64,000 bases of DNA from Carallia brachiata. Lineage: Eukaryota; Streptophyta; Magnoliopsida; Malpighiales; Rhizophoraceae. Positions 11,826 through 23,529 of this stretch are shown one piece after another. The first letter of the stretch is position 1; the number at the start of each line of letters is the position of its first letter. The stretch spans positions 3,455,914-3,519,913 of the forward strand of contig JADCRB010000042.1 of the NCBI GenBank assembly GCA_021464245.1, written 5' to 3'. The notes below the pieces were generated by a model, which saw nothing but the letters and a program-made list of their open reading frames with translations, was not told where the DNA came from and did not search any database. A program made the position numbers and the translations under genes.

Positions 11826-11974
11826 CCACAACAGGACGCTATTTCTATAACTATACTCTATTTGAATTGTTATAAATTTTGTTAGATGACAATGAATATT
11901 TCTTTCTCACGACTATTTTGTATATACTAGACACTATTCTCTCTTTCTTACCAAAAAAAAAAAAAAAAAAAAAA
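11826..11974 (+). mobile_element. Short poly(A) retroposon in unit A
   Basis: About 150 bp ending in TTACC plus 22 A (11953-11974) sits between AAGAAGAGGGCC and GCCTCGCAACCG. Unit B reads straight through at about 34928-34947 (AAGAAGAGGGCCTCCCAACC), which is an empty site. This fits a truncated LINE or SINE 3' end inserted after the duplication. The flanking duplication is only about three bases (GCC), so the class is not certain. Confidence 0.65.
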
Positions 11975-13826
11975 GCCTCGCAACCGAAAAAGGGTCCCTC
12001 TATAAAGGGAAAGGCTTCAGAGTTCGGTGATTTTATCCCCGGTAAAGTGTCTGAAAAATATTAAGTTACCAATATTACGAAGCAATAATATTTATATTTT
12101 TAATAATAAAATTTTATTAATTTATTTTTTATTATTTAAAATATGTATATATAATTACTAAAAATTACAAAATTATTATTATTAGAATAATTTCTCAAGT
12201 TAAAAATTCTGTCTCTAGATTTATGCTCCTCTAAAAAAGGGAGCCTCACTCTTTTACAGGGATTAATAAGTCTTAAAATTTTTAAAATTTTCCAATTTAA
12301 TCTTATATCGTTTCTTATTTTCATTTTAGTCCAATAACTATGGTTTCAACTGTCTGTTAATGAAAATGTTAAAATACATATTTGTTGGCCTTCACACATT
12401 ACCAGAACAACTTCTACAATTTCAAGCTCTTGCATTTTTTTCTTCAATTTACAAATTTATGTCTGTCACACTACCTTTGTTTTGCTTGAAGAGTTGATAC
12501 TCAAACTGTATTGAGTAATTTCTATAAGTACGTAAATAAAGTATTCATAAATTTCCTCGAGTCAACTACATATTTTAACATTTTAACTTCCGTCTATATA
12601 GGACTTAATTAGAGTTAAAATCATAATTATGATACTAAAATAAAAATAATAAAAGATATAAAACTAGATTAAAAAAATTCTAAAAAAATATAAGACTGAA
12701 ATAGTGTTAATCTCATCCTTTATGGGGGGACTATTATAATTGCCAACTACCCCTCAAAGCAAACTACCCTCAAACGCGTAGCTTGTGCAAACTCCGCATG
12801 CCTCTGGTCCCGTTCCCAGTTCCCAGAGATTGCAAACGGACAATTGGGAATTTCGGATGGAAAGTAAAATCCGGGTGATAAACAGCCCTCTAATGGCAAA
12901 CATGCCAGGAATCACAAATCGCATTGTCTACGTGAAGATGAATGTCAAAGGTCAAAAGTCAGCCCCAACAATTGTGCTCGCAATGTCAAATATCAATCAT
13001 GGAATGTTAGTATCAAGAAACTATTCCACCAAAGAATCATACATTGAATTCTATCATACCCTCTCTTGCGAGAAAGGCCAGCCCTAACTTGGGTTGGAAG
13101 CCTAAAGCATGAACAAACCAAAAATTTATAATTAATGAGAAGACAACGAAATTTAAACTCATGATTACTAATTAAATTATGAAAGTTTTGATATTACATC
13201 AAAAATCTATTCCCTTAAAAATTTTAATTATTAGAAGAGATTTAAAATATAAATTATATATTAAATTTTCATATTCATCATTATATGTATAGATGTAAAA
13301 AATATTAACGCAGATTAGTGGCAAGCCACTATAGTAAGGAATAATCAAGTTGAAAATATGTTACAATAGAAACAAAAATATAGCCCCCTAGTGCCTAGTG
13401 CGGCTACCGACGCCAAATATTTGATATTGCAGGATCTCACCAAGCACTTGACGTGTGAAAACGTGTTGCCTCCACAAGTAAATGGGATCACGGGAAGCAC
13501 TATATGAATACACTAAAAAACACAAGATTTATATTTATCGTCCCCTCCGACACCCTCCACTCTTTATCTCTCCATGTACATAACATGTCAATACTCTTAA
13601 CCTCAAAGGCTGCAAGTGAATCAATGGATAATCAATGCAACACCTCATTTTCCATGTTATTTTAAGCTACAAAAACTCAGACCCACTTGTTAGGTGGACA
13701 TATTATATATTGATCCAGTTGCACCAATTTTTGTTTGAAGTCTATTTCAATTTTTAATAAGATATTCATCCCTATACAATGTCCTATACCATGGACCCTC
13801 TATATATAAAAGAAAGAGAGTTCTAA

Positions 13827-13980
13827 TTTGACTCATTTATTTAATAAGTATAACTTATTTATAATTTTATATTATATAATAAGTAGAATTTATTTGAAAT
13901 AAAAAAATAAAAAAATAAATTTAAATAATAAGATTATGAATAAGTTATACTAAAAAAAAGTGAGTAAAATTAAAAAGTAT
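13827..13980. mobile_element. Foldback MITE upstream of GulLO gene A
   Basis: The two halves are an imperfect inverted repeat around AATAAGTATAACTTATT on the left and AATAAGTTATACT on the right. Unit B has different sequence at this point. Related AT-rich sequence recurs at about 18460-18580 and 39465-39600 (the shared feature is TATAATAAGTAGA-like text), so this is a small repeat family. It lies about 210-360 bp upstream of the gene A start codon. Confidence 0.6.
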
Positions 13981-14105
13981 TATAAAATAAATCTAATAGA
14001 TCAATTATCCGTTTGACAAGTTAATCAAATGCTGAGGAAGTTATTGATTTACTTCGAAGCATGGTAATCTGACATTCTTTGGGGTAATATTCTACGTTAT
14101 CTGCC

Positions 14106-14112
14106 TATATAT
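14106..14112 (+). promoter_or_regulatory. TATA box of GulLO gene A
   Basis: TATATAT 79 bases before the end of the leader at 14190. The surrounding CTGCCTATATATT is conserved at 36315-36328 in front of gene B, which supports it. Confidence 0.6.
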
Positions 14113-14190
14113 TCAACGTGTCTGATTTCATAGTGCACAAGAACAAAATCATCTTATTAGCATACAACACACGGATACCATTTTGAAATC

Positions 14191-17100
14191 ATGCAAACAT
14201 CACAGCCTAAAATGGGCACGTTCCTGCGAATTCTCCAATCAATTTGTGTTCTTTTGTTGGTCGTCTTTACTGCTATCAGTGCCACCCCTCCGGAGGATCC
14301 TATTAAATGCTCTTCAAACAACAATAGAGATTGCACTCTCACAAACTCTTACGGTACTTTCCCCGATCGGAGCATATGCCGAGTGGCGAACGTGGCTTAT
14401 CCTACTACAGAAGAACAGCTAATATCAATAGTAGCTAATGCAACGCAGGCCAACAGGAAAATGAAAGTGGCGACTCGCTTCTCTCACAGCATTCCCAAGC
14501 TGGCTTGCCCTGATGGCCCAAATGGGCTGCTCATAAGCACTAAATTCCTCAACAATGTCTTGGCTATCGATTTGCAATCGATGACGATCACAGTAGAGAG
14601 CGGTGTTACGCTCAGGCAGCTCATTAACGAAGCTGCCAAGGCGGGACTTGCGCTGCCATACACGCCATATTGGTGGGGTTTGACCATTGGTGGCCTTTTG
14701 GGCACGGGCGCACATGGCAGCACTTTGTGGGACAAAGGGAGTGCGGTTCATGATTATGTGGCCGCACTCACGATTGTCAGTCCAGGAACAGCTGCAGAGG
14801 GATATGTTCGTGTCCGGAATCTCAATGAAAGTAATAACAGAGAACTCAATGCTGCCAAGGTGTCACTGGGAGTTCTTGGAGTAATTTCAAAGGTATGGAA
14901 GAAACTCTTGACCTGTCGTGTATGTAATTATTTGCTCGGTAAAAGGTTATGAGTTGCACTGTACAGCTGCGAGAGCCGCGGGGGAAAAGTATAACATATA
15001 TCTAATAAAATACAATCATATTAATAATTTATATAAAAATTTTTTTTTAATTTTTTTCGAAGCTTTTTTTTAATACATATTATATGAAGTTTACACCTTT
15101 AAATTTTATATTAACACTTATCTATTTTAATTTTAATTTTTATTTTTTTTTATATTTTATGAATATAATTACATTAAATTAAAAATTAGTTGTACTTTCT
15201 TAGTAGTGTATGATGCTGGAGTGTGGTTTTATTGTATGGTGAAAAAACGCTGCCATTATTTGTTTTGGATTTGTCGTGTGGCTTGGTTTTTTTTTTCGGT
15301 GATGGTTGGTAGAGTAACTGCAGAGGGCCATTGAGAAAGGAGCAAGTCGTAATGCAGAGAAATTTTCTTAGTATTTGATTGAACGCTAAGTTCCTACACC
15401 AATGGCCATCGAGTCTTCGAAGTATAACATTTGCTAAAAGTTCTTTTCATGATTTTTCAAACTAATTCTCAAATTTTATTATGGAAATCAATAAATCATC
15501 CTTTTCTTCTAGATTTTCAAAAATTATTACAAACACCCCAAATTAATTATGGGATGCTTTTCCATAACCCCCTCAGTCTTAGTATTTGTAGAATTTTAGC
15601 TAATGTCAAACAACAACACAAAGAAAAGAAAAAAAATAAAACAACTCGTCTGTGTGAAACAATATTGAAGTCAATCCTTTCACTGTTGGGAGGTTAGAAA
15701 AATGTAACGGAAGGGGAGTCCTCCCTATACAAGATGATCGTGCCTGCACGCTTATGGTTGTTAATAATAAGAGTGTTGACTAAGAAAACATAAGAACTAT
15801 TTATAAAATAATCATATGAATGAGTTTAGAATCTAATAAATAATTAAAATTTTATCTTTTATAAATTAAATTTTAAAAGTATTTAATGTTATTCTAAATA
15901 TATTGATGGTTTGTTTGAATTGTTAGAAAGTTATGAAAAAATATTATGAGAAAAAAAGTTGTGAGAAAATAAAGTTATTTATATTGATGAGAAGTTGTGA
16001 GAAAGAAAATAATTAGAAAGAAAAAAATAGTAAATTGTGAGAGAAAAAGTTGTGTGAAAAAAATAAAAGTTGTTTGGATTAATGAGAAAGTTGTCAGAAA
16101 AAAAATAATTAGAAAGAAAAATAAATAATAATTTATGAGAGAAAAAGTTGTGAGAAAATAGTGTTGTGTGGATTAATTAAAAAATTGTGAAAAAAAATTA
16201 TGAAAAAATAAAAAAATAATAATAATAATTTTTGATTAAAATTTTGTGATCTTTTTCTTTTTTCTCGTCAAATTTTTACAAATCAAACACACCATTTGGG
16301 TTCACCAACCACGACCCATTTTAGACTTGAGGACTTTTTGAATTTAGGTATCATTCTAAGTTCTTAATCATTTAGGTATTGCTCAAAGTTCTTAATGCAG
16401 TTGTGTTAAATATTTGTTTGAAGACTTTTACCACTTTTTGAGATTCTGTCCGGATCGGTTCAGATTAGTCAGTCCATTAAATTAAATGCTGAACGATCTC
16501 AAATCAAAAAAAAAAAAGAAAAAGAGACCAATCATTGAATATTGTATTTGATCAGTTTTGCAATTTTATCCATCCATCTGTCTCCCATGCTAGGTGATAT
16601 TAACCGTACATCTACCTTCACAGGTTACTTTGAAACTGCAACCCCTTTTCAAGCGATCGCTTACCTACCTACTGAAGAATGATACAGACTTGGGAGACCA
16701 AATTGCTAGCTTTGGGAAACAACATGAATTTGCAGACATGTCATGGTATCCCAGTCAACGCAAGGTAGTCTACAGGATTGATGATCGCGTTTCCACCGAT
16801 GCTTCTGGCAATGGCCTTTATGATTTCATTCCATTCCGCACGACAGCTTCGCTCGAGTTGGCAGTCATTAGATCCACAGGTTAGCCCGTAGAAGTAGAGA
16901 AATCATACTTCCCTTTTTGGCATATGGTTATGTCTAATAATTTAGTTTGTGCACTTACAATAATACCTTATTGAAAATTTATTGATCAGAGGAAAGTCAA
17001 GAAGCCTTGCGTGACGCTAATGGAAAGTGCATCAGCGCGAAACTTGGAACGTCCACACTTCTGACCTCAGCTTATGGATTAACAAACAATGGTAAACTTT

Positions 17101-18140
17101 CAATTCCTTTCCTTCCTGAAACGGTAATTTTTTATAGGAGTGCCATTCCAGTATTAAAAATTTTTTTTGTTCAAAATTTTGTCCAATTGCAAAGAAATTT
17201 CAATTTTTTATAATTAAAGTAATACTTTTACAACAAAAAAATAATAAGATATCTTTTTTTCTTGTTGCAAAAAAATATTATTACGGCTACAAAAAATCAA
17301 TACCTTGTTGTAAAGGACAAAAGAATTCTGATGCTCTATTTTTTTCCTTTTTATAATTTCACCCCACTAGCTAATAAATATAAGCCAATCTTAGGAAACC
17401 AATCTTGTGATGTTGGACTTGTAGGTATTATCTTTACGGGATATCCAGTGATTGGATATCACAATCGGCTCCAATCATCGGGATCATGTCTCGACAGTCT
17501 TGAGGATGCATTAATCACGGCTTGTCCATGGGACCCCAGAGTGAAGGGCGAGTTCTTCTTCCAAACCACAATAAGCATCAGCTTGTCGGTGCTTAAAAGC
17601 TTTGTACAAGACGTGCAAAAGCTAGTGAGTTTGGTGCCGCAGTCACTATGCGTTGTTGAACAGTACAATGGCTTTCTCATGCGCTACGTAACGGCCTCAA
17701 GTGCTTACTTAGGCAAGCAAGTTGATGCAATGGACTTTGATATCACATATTATCGAAGCAAAGATCCCACAATTCCTAGGCGTTACGAAGACATACTCGA
17801 AGAAATTGAGCAAATAGCGGTGTTCAAGTACGGAGGATTGCCGCATTGGGGTAAGAATCGGAATGTGGCATTTCTAGGAGCAATCAACAAGTACAAGAAT
17901 GCCGGAGAATTTCTGAATGTGAAAAATACCTATGATCCATTGGGGGTGTTTTCCAGTGAGTGGACCGACCAAGTTCTTGGACTGAAAGGCAACGTGAGCA
18001 TAATTAAGGCAGGCTGCGCATTAGAAGGATTGTGTATATGCTCACAGGATAGTCATTGTGCCCCAAGCAAAGGTTACTATTGTAGGCCAGGCAAAGTTTA
18101 TCAGGATGCAAGGGTTTGTACCCTTGTTGGTTCCAAGTAG
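14191..18140 (+). CDS. GulLO: L-gulonolactone oxidase-like protein, copy A (4 exons)
   Basis: Exons 14191-14892, 16624-16879, 16990-17091 and 17425-18140, all with GT-AG introns, give 1776 bp and 591 residues. The family oxidises L-gulono-1,4-lactone to ascorbate with bound FAD; Arabidopsis members are reported to have weak, lactone-specific activity beside the main galactonolactone route. Visible features are a hydrophobic signal peptide (residues 1-31, ending FTAISA), the FAD-binding domain with RFSHSIPKL (96-104) and [11 protein letters not shown] (167-177), and the C-terminal aldonolactone oxidase domain with LPHWGKNRN (near 492-500). A cysteine-rich tail ([10 protein letters not shown] onward) follows, as in other plant members. 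The signal peptide suggests a secreted or endomembrane protein. A second Met at codon 8 could also start translation. No frame break or premature stop is seen, so it should be functional. Confidence 0.93.
14960..15200. repeat. AT-rich repeat in intron 1 of gene A
   Basis: This stretch has the same layout as about 19640-19880 and 39110-39345: a T-rich start, then a block like TTTAAATTTTA, then TAATATTCATCTAATTTTA-type text, then ATCAATAT or a similar end. Gene B has no copy at the matching place in intron 1, so it was gained or lost after the duplication. No clear terminal repeats. Confidence 0.45.
15908..16293. mobile_element. MITE in intron 1 of gene A
   Basis: Ends are an imperfect inverted repeat: GGTTTGTTTGAATTGT at the left and, on the other strand from the right, GGTGTGTTTGATTTGT. 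The interior is A-rich with repeated GTTGTGAGAAA-like units. Intron 1 of gene B lacks it; the common text resumes at TTTGGGTTCACC. No clean target duplication was found. Confidence 0.55.
17134..17336. mobile_element. Small AT-rich insertion in intron 3 of gene A
   Basis: Intron 3 is 333 bp in gene A but 118 bp in gene B, and the difference is this block. Related sequence lies in intron 1 of gene B at about 37890-38110 (sharing AATTTCAATTTTTT and AAGATATCTT) and, more distantly, at 41830-41985. It is therefore a dispersed short element. Terminal repeats are weak. Confidence 0.55.
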
Positions 18141-20190
18141 CAATATTGGTACTCAATGGCCCACTAGATCATGAATCCAAACAGATCAATTTTAGTGGAA
18201 AAAAAATAGGGTACAAATAGTAACACGTTCAAAATAAAAAGACATAAAAACTTATGTTATTCGGAATTTAGTCCAAGTAACAAAGGTATTCATAGAACAT
18301 TTCATTATAAAATTTCAGGAGATTCACAAGTTGTAATCAATATATTTCAATCCATCAATATCACTATATTCTTGGTATTTTTCTCTTAAAAAATAATTAA
18401 AAACTCCATTGCAATCTTAAATACTATAAACAAAAGAGTGTTTGCTAATTTTATCCTCTTTTTTTTAATAAATTAATTTATAATATAATATTATTTTTAA
18501 TTTTTTTATTTAAGTAGACCTCACTTATTATATGGTATAAAATTATGAGAAATTTACACTCATTTAAAAAAATCAAAATAAAAATCCTCAAACAAAAAAG
18601 CGTTACTCCTATTTTATAGTGACGGAGCCAATAAATATATGTGGCTCATCAAGTAAACACAATATATAATAATTAATTAATTAATTAATATAATTAAATA
18701 ATTAATATTTATTAAAAAAATTAAATAAAAAATATGTTGAGCATTAAAAAGCCAATGCACGGGACCACATAACACTGCATTAAAACAAGCGGATGAGCGA
18801 TCCTTGCAATTATATTCCGCGTGCCATGGCCTTCGGACGAGCTCACAAAGAATCAAAACAAGTTGATTCTTGACAGCAAAAGTGACGAGGAGGGCCCACT
18901 TCAACTTCCAGCAATTACAGGCATGTCAGCACCAGTTACCATATGTCACGAAATCGTGGAAATTCGCATCAACCTGTTGTTTTAACAGTTTTCTTCGTTG
19001 AGCCCTATTACATTTTTTTGAGAAAAACTTACTTGAAAGAACGGTCAAATAATTAATTATATATTAAATTCAATTCATTATATCCCAGCGCTTTTTTAAA
19101 CTTATTTTTATCAAAAAAAAACAAGTATCTTTTTCTCCTTCTTTGTTTTGTTGGTCACATCGTGTCAGTGGGTCTAACGGAAGGACTTCACGACCTGTTA
19201 GATTGTTTTAGATTGTTTGGAGAATAATTTAATTGTGATAAAATTATTTTTAAAAAAATTATATTACAGTTTAATAAATTTATTTAAAAAATTATCTATA
19301 ATATAATAAATAGAAAATTTTTTATAATTATATTTATAAAATGTGTAATAAAAGTAAGAAAAAAAATTATTTTTTTTGTTATATATTTTATTATTATTAT
19401 TATATAAAAAATAACTATTATTACACTACAGAATAATCAGGTAAAAAATAATCAGGCCGTAATCATTAACCCTTTTTAAAATTTATGATACATTTATGAA
19501 AACAAGAAATGTGGTGATATAATTGAATATTAACTTTTTTTTATATGTATAATTTATCTCCTGCCGCAACATGCCGTTCCGCTATCCAAAATCTTGCGTT
19601 TCCCAATTGGAAAAAGTTCTGGATTCTAACTGTACAATCAAATAATTCAGTTAAATTGAGCAATAAAATATAATTATTTATTAATAAAATATAATTATAC
19701 TGATTCTTTATGTAAGAATTTTTTTTGAAAAAAATATTTTTTAATTTATATTATGTAAAATTTATGCTTTAAATTTTAAGTTAATATTCATCTAATTTTA
19801 TATTTTAATTTTATTGTTTCATATTTCATCAATATCGTTATATTTTTTTAATAAAAAATGATATTTTATTATTCTGTTCAGCTGAATCATTCGACTGCAT
19901 AGCCGTGATTCCAATTCACACTCTTCCCAAATTAGGGAACTTTCTTAAGAAGAAAATCTTACACTAAGCCTGTGTAAAATGTAAATCTATAACAAAAAAA
20001 AAAAAAAAGGAAAAAGAGTTTCAAAATGGTCAGCAATTAGTTGAACACCGACTAATTACCGGTCATGCAGATTTTCAATGATTAGTCACCTAATATGGCT
20101 GATCAATTGGTGATATTTGTCCTCTTTCACTGCTTATTGCTTATTAATAAGCAATGAACCAAGCATTTGGCAGCATAAAAACAGTGCAAA
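18141..20190. other. Intergenic, no gene seen
   Basis: AT-rich DNA after GulLO gene A. It contains members of two AT-rich repeat families (about 18460-18580 and 19640-19880). It does not match the sequence after gene B, so the duplication ends near the stop codon. A stretch near 18750-18960 is less AT-rich but has no supported reading frame. Confidence 0.6.
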
Positions 20191-20199
20191 AAATTGCGA

Positions 20200-20885
20200 G
20201 TTCCATTTAAATCCTCAAATCTTCCTTCTTACGTTTTCATATTTTAGACCTATTCTCTCTGCACGCTATTAAGAAAGATATTCAGATCAAAAACTCAAAA
20301 TATTTAATATATTCATTTCTAAGTATATTTTGGATATACGCTCTCTAGTCGCTGATAGTTGGGATCTGTAGAAATAAAAAATCTAAAATATTAAAATAAT
20401 AAATATTTATCTAAGATTAATCCTTTACAGCTCTCAGCAGAGTCAGTCCATCTAAAATCAAGTCTTTAGGGGTCTCAACGGAGATAAACCAATCTGAGTG
20501 GGATTGAAGCCCAGCTCGACTCGAGCCTTAGTAGAATTAAACCAATTCATCTGAAATCAAACTCATATGACCCTCACTGGAATCAAGCCAATCCGATTAA
20601 AATCAAGTCTCTATGACCATCACTAAAGTTACAGCATCCCCCTGAAATTAAGTTTCAACATTCAGTGGAATTTATTTCTACAGTTCAAGAGTAAACTATA
20701 GAAATTCATTCTCTTTCGTTCAAGATCAAGCCTACCTAGCCATTGATAAAAGTCACACATAAGCATTAATTGGAGGATCACATAGAAATCAGCCTCACAC
20801 ATAAATTTTAACTTTTCATTTATAATTTGTAACTGTATTTTTTAAAACTAACATTTTTAAACTGCACAGATACAGTCCCTCATAG
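20200..20885 (+). repeat. Old LTR fragment, relative of the gypsy LTR
   Basis: The layout and wording match the 3' half of the gypsy LTRs at a distance: repeated short phrases on an AATCAAG or GATTAAG theme, then TCAAGATCAAGC, then CACTAAT/GCATTAATTGGAGGATC, then a CCTCAC-type end followed by T-rich text. No second LTR or internal coding was seen. The exact ends cannot be fixed. Confidence 0.5.
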
Positions 20886-21929
20886 TTTGATTCTTGAGAT
20901 GACAAAACTAGAGACATCAAACAAATGCAGAAAAGTCTCTAACCAACAAGTACTTTATCATTGTGCTTCATACAGGAGAAAAGGATGAGAGGGCGAGGAA
21001 AATAGAAGAAAAATAATAAATAATCGTGTTTGAAAAATATTTTCAAGAAGGTAAAAAGTAGCAGAGATGAAAAGTAACCTTCCTCTTGACTTACCAAAAC
21101 TATTCTTTTAAAATTAGGAGAAAAGTTATAAACTCTCTTAATTTTTTTATTCAAAGACTACGTCTTTATTATATATTAACAACTATAAATTCATCTAAAA
21201 TTTAAAAAAAAACTTTGAATTCTTGAAAATTTTATTGAAATTTTTAATAAAAAATGTGCAAATATTATAATATTATTAAATTAGCTTTATACAAGTATCT
21301 CATATATAATTTACTAATCAAATATTTTTCATATTATATATAATATTTTTATGAAGGGTAAAATTAGAATTCTTATACATATTATTTTTTTCTTCTCCAC
21401 TTTTTACTCTTTTCAAACCAAAAATTTTTAATATTTCTCTCTCATATCACCTCCTCCCAAATTAAAAAAAAAAGAAAAATATTCTATCTTTTGATAATTT
21501 TCTCTCGAATTTTTTCTCTCTCATTTTCTACTTCCTCTAGGATTTTTTTTATACACAAATGTAGAAGACACCACACTAACTGATGCGCTAAACTTTTACT
21601 TTGTACTTTTTTTTTTCTCCTTTTAATTTTCGGATACAATAGATTTCCTTCCAAAATTTGGGGGATATGTTTTGGGGAGCATTTTTGAGGTAATTATTGG
21701 ATGGATCTTTTTTGTTTTCCCACTCATTGCACCTAGCAGCATTATAAGGTAATATAACATTAGTTTTTTTTCTTTTTTTTTTTTACAAAACCAAAACTTA
21801 GATTTAAATTAGTATTACCATAAAACATAAAGTGTAGATACTAAATGAAATTCGTTAAAAAAATTGTTATTTGATATTATCAATACTTTTCTCGATGCAT
21901 CTAACATTTTTGTTCGTTTTATTTGAAAA
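20886..21929. other. Intergenic, no gene seen
   Basis: AT-rich, with poly(A/T) runs and CT-rich stretches near 21370-21620. No reading frame with a recognisable motif on either strand. Confidence 0.6.
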
Positions 21930-23347
21930 TAGAGGTGGCAAAAGCTTATCTGACACAAATCATCCAAATCAACCCAGCAGAAACTCGGCTCGATCCGACT
22001 TGCATTGATTGAAAATGTCAACTACCTGTAACTTAAGAAATCCAAAACTGAAACAACTTGAAAATCGAATGACCTGTAACCCGAGAAATCTGAAACTCGA
22101 AACTCAAAAGACCTGAAACCTAAATGACCTGAAAGCTAAAAAGCCCTCAACCTGAACAACTAAACCCATAAGACTCGAAATTTGTAAAAATCCGAACAAA
22201 TCTTAATCGAACTCGACCCAAAATTTTAATTAATCTACTTATTTTTATTTTTTTAATTTTCAATAAAATTATCTATTTAATTATTCTCTAGATAATTGAA
22301 TTATCACATGAATTGTCTGTTTAAACATATCAAATATCAATTATTCAATGTAAATTTTTCAACGTAATGAAATTTAATGTAGCTTATAGTTAATCATATA
22401 TATAGTCAACTTCCAAGAAAACTTTACGTCAAATAAAATAAAAAATTAATGAGAAAGAAAAAATACGGTAAAGTTATAATTTAAATACATATTATTGAAT
22501 TGACAAAAAAAACATTAAGACATTTTAATGTTTTTCATTATAAAAAAAAACCAAAAAAATTGGGAGGAAAAGTTTCATAGCAAAGAAATCAAATAACCGT
22601 ATAATCTCTTATTCTGCACAAATAAGATCATAAAGTGTATAATAGCAAGGTTATAATAGTTAGGTTCATATGTGTATAATGTAATTCAAACTTCCATCGA
22701 ATTAATTTAATAATTGACCTTTATTTTTAATTTTGACAAAAATTATCAAATAAATAAAATGAAATGAATTTTTTTATATAAACATTTTAAAACAATGAAA
22801 TGAATGAAATATAAATAAAGTAATCGAATTAATGAATAGAAGTTCACTTAATTCTTGTTTCAAATAATATAATTTTTAAAAAATAATGTAATAATCTAGT
22901 CAGAGTTACAAATGAGAGAAAAATCCCAATTTAAGTCATATACATTAATTTTGTTTATTTTAAATATATAACTTTGAAATTAAATTACTTACCCTAATTA
23001 GAATTAATATTTTATCGATACACTTAAGCAGACATATTATATATAATTATTATAACATGATATTTATAATGTTCAATACAAATAAAATAATATAATATAG
23101 ACTTGATTGTAGTGTGTGTCTTTCTAATTAATTATATATTATACAAATAGATCATCTAAAATTCTTAAATTAATTAAAAATTCATCCTTTGCAAATTGGA
23201 TTAAATTTTTTAAGTAATACGCAAAAGAAATTATGCTAAAAAATGCAATTTTTTGTATCAAATAAAAATTTCACAATAAGCTCTTGTTGCATTTTTAGGA
23301 TGACTTGGGGTCGACTCATCTGGTAGGGTCAAATTTTGACACCTTTG
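21930..23347. mobile_element. Possible DNA transposon remnant
   Basis: The left end AGAGGTGGCAAAAGC and the right end, read on the other strand as CAAAGGTGTCAAAATTTG, form imperfect terminal inverted repeats of the GGTGnCAAAA kind seen on some plant hAT elements. Next to the left end (about 22010-22200) is a run of degenerate repeats on the phrase GACCTGAAAC. The interior is AT-rich and non-coding. No target-site duplication could be matched. Confidence 0.35.
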
Positions 23348-23529
23348 GTGTTGAGCAAGTAAGAATAGGTAGCAGATAATATATCATAGTTAATTCTATT
23401 TTGTAATTCATAGACAAAAAAAAAAAATACGAGAGCACATAATGGATAGGAATAATTATGTTTAATAAAGCTATCAAATATGACTGGTAAGATGATAAAA
23501 AAACTACTTTTAATAATTTCTTTCATAAT

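Larger units (their letters stand above)
9957..18140 (+). repeat. Duplication unit A
   Basis: From the first base after the gypsy element to the end of GulLO gene A, this segment aligns with 30905-40702 in the same order. Matching blocks include 9957-10560 with 30901-31640 plus 33360-33530, 10620-11230 with 33950-34740, 12785-13087 with 34990-35230, 13320-13800 with 35460-35975, and the gene with its introns. Insertions and deletions differ between the copies. Between blocks there is AT-rich DNA with no gene. A 100-codon open stretch at 12785-13087 is shared with unit B but shows no known domain. Confidence 0.9.

Noticed and set aside
14425..14751. Antisense open frames over GulLO exon 1 (also 36702-36953)
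   Set aside because: They are shadows of the coding frame and have no domain of their own.
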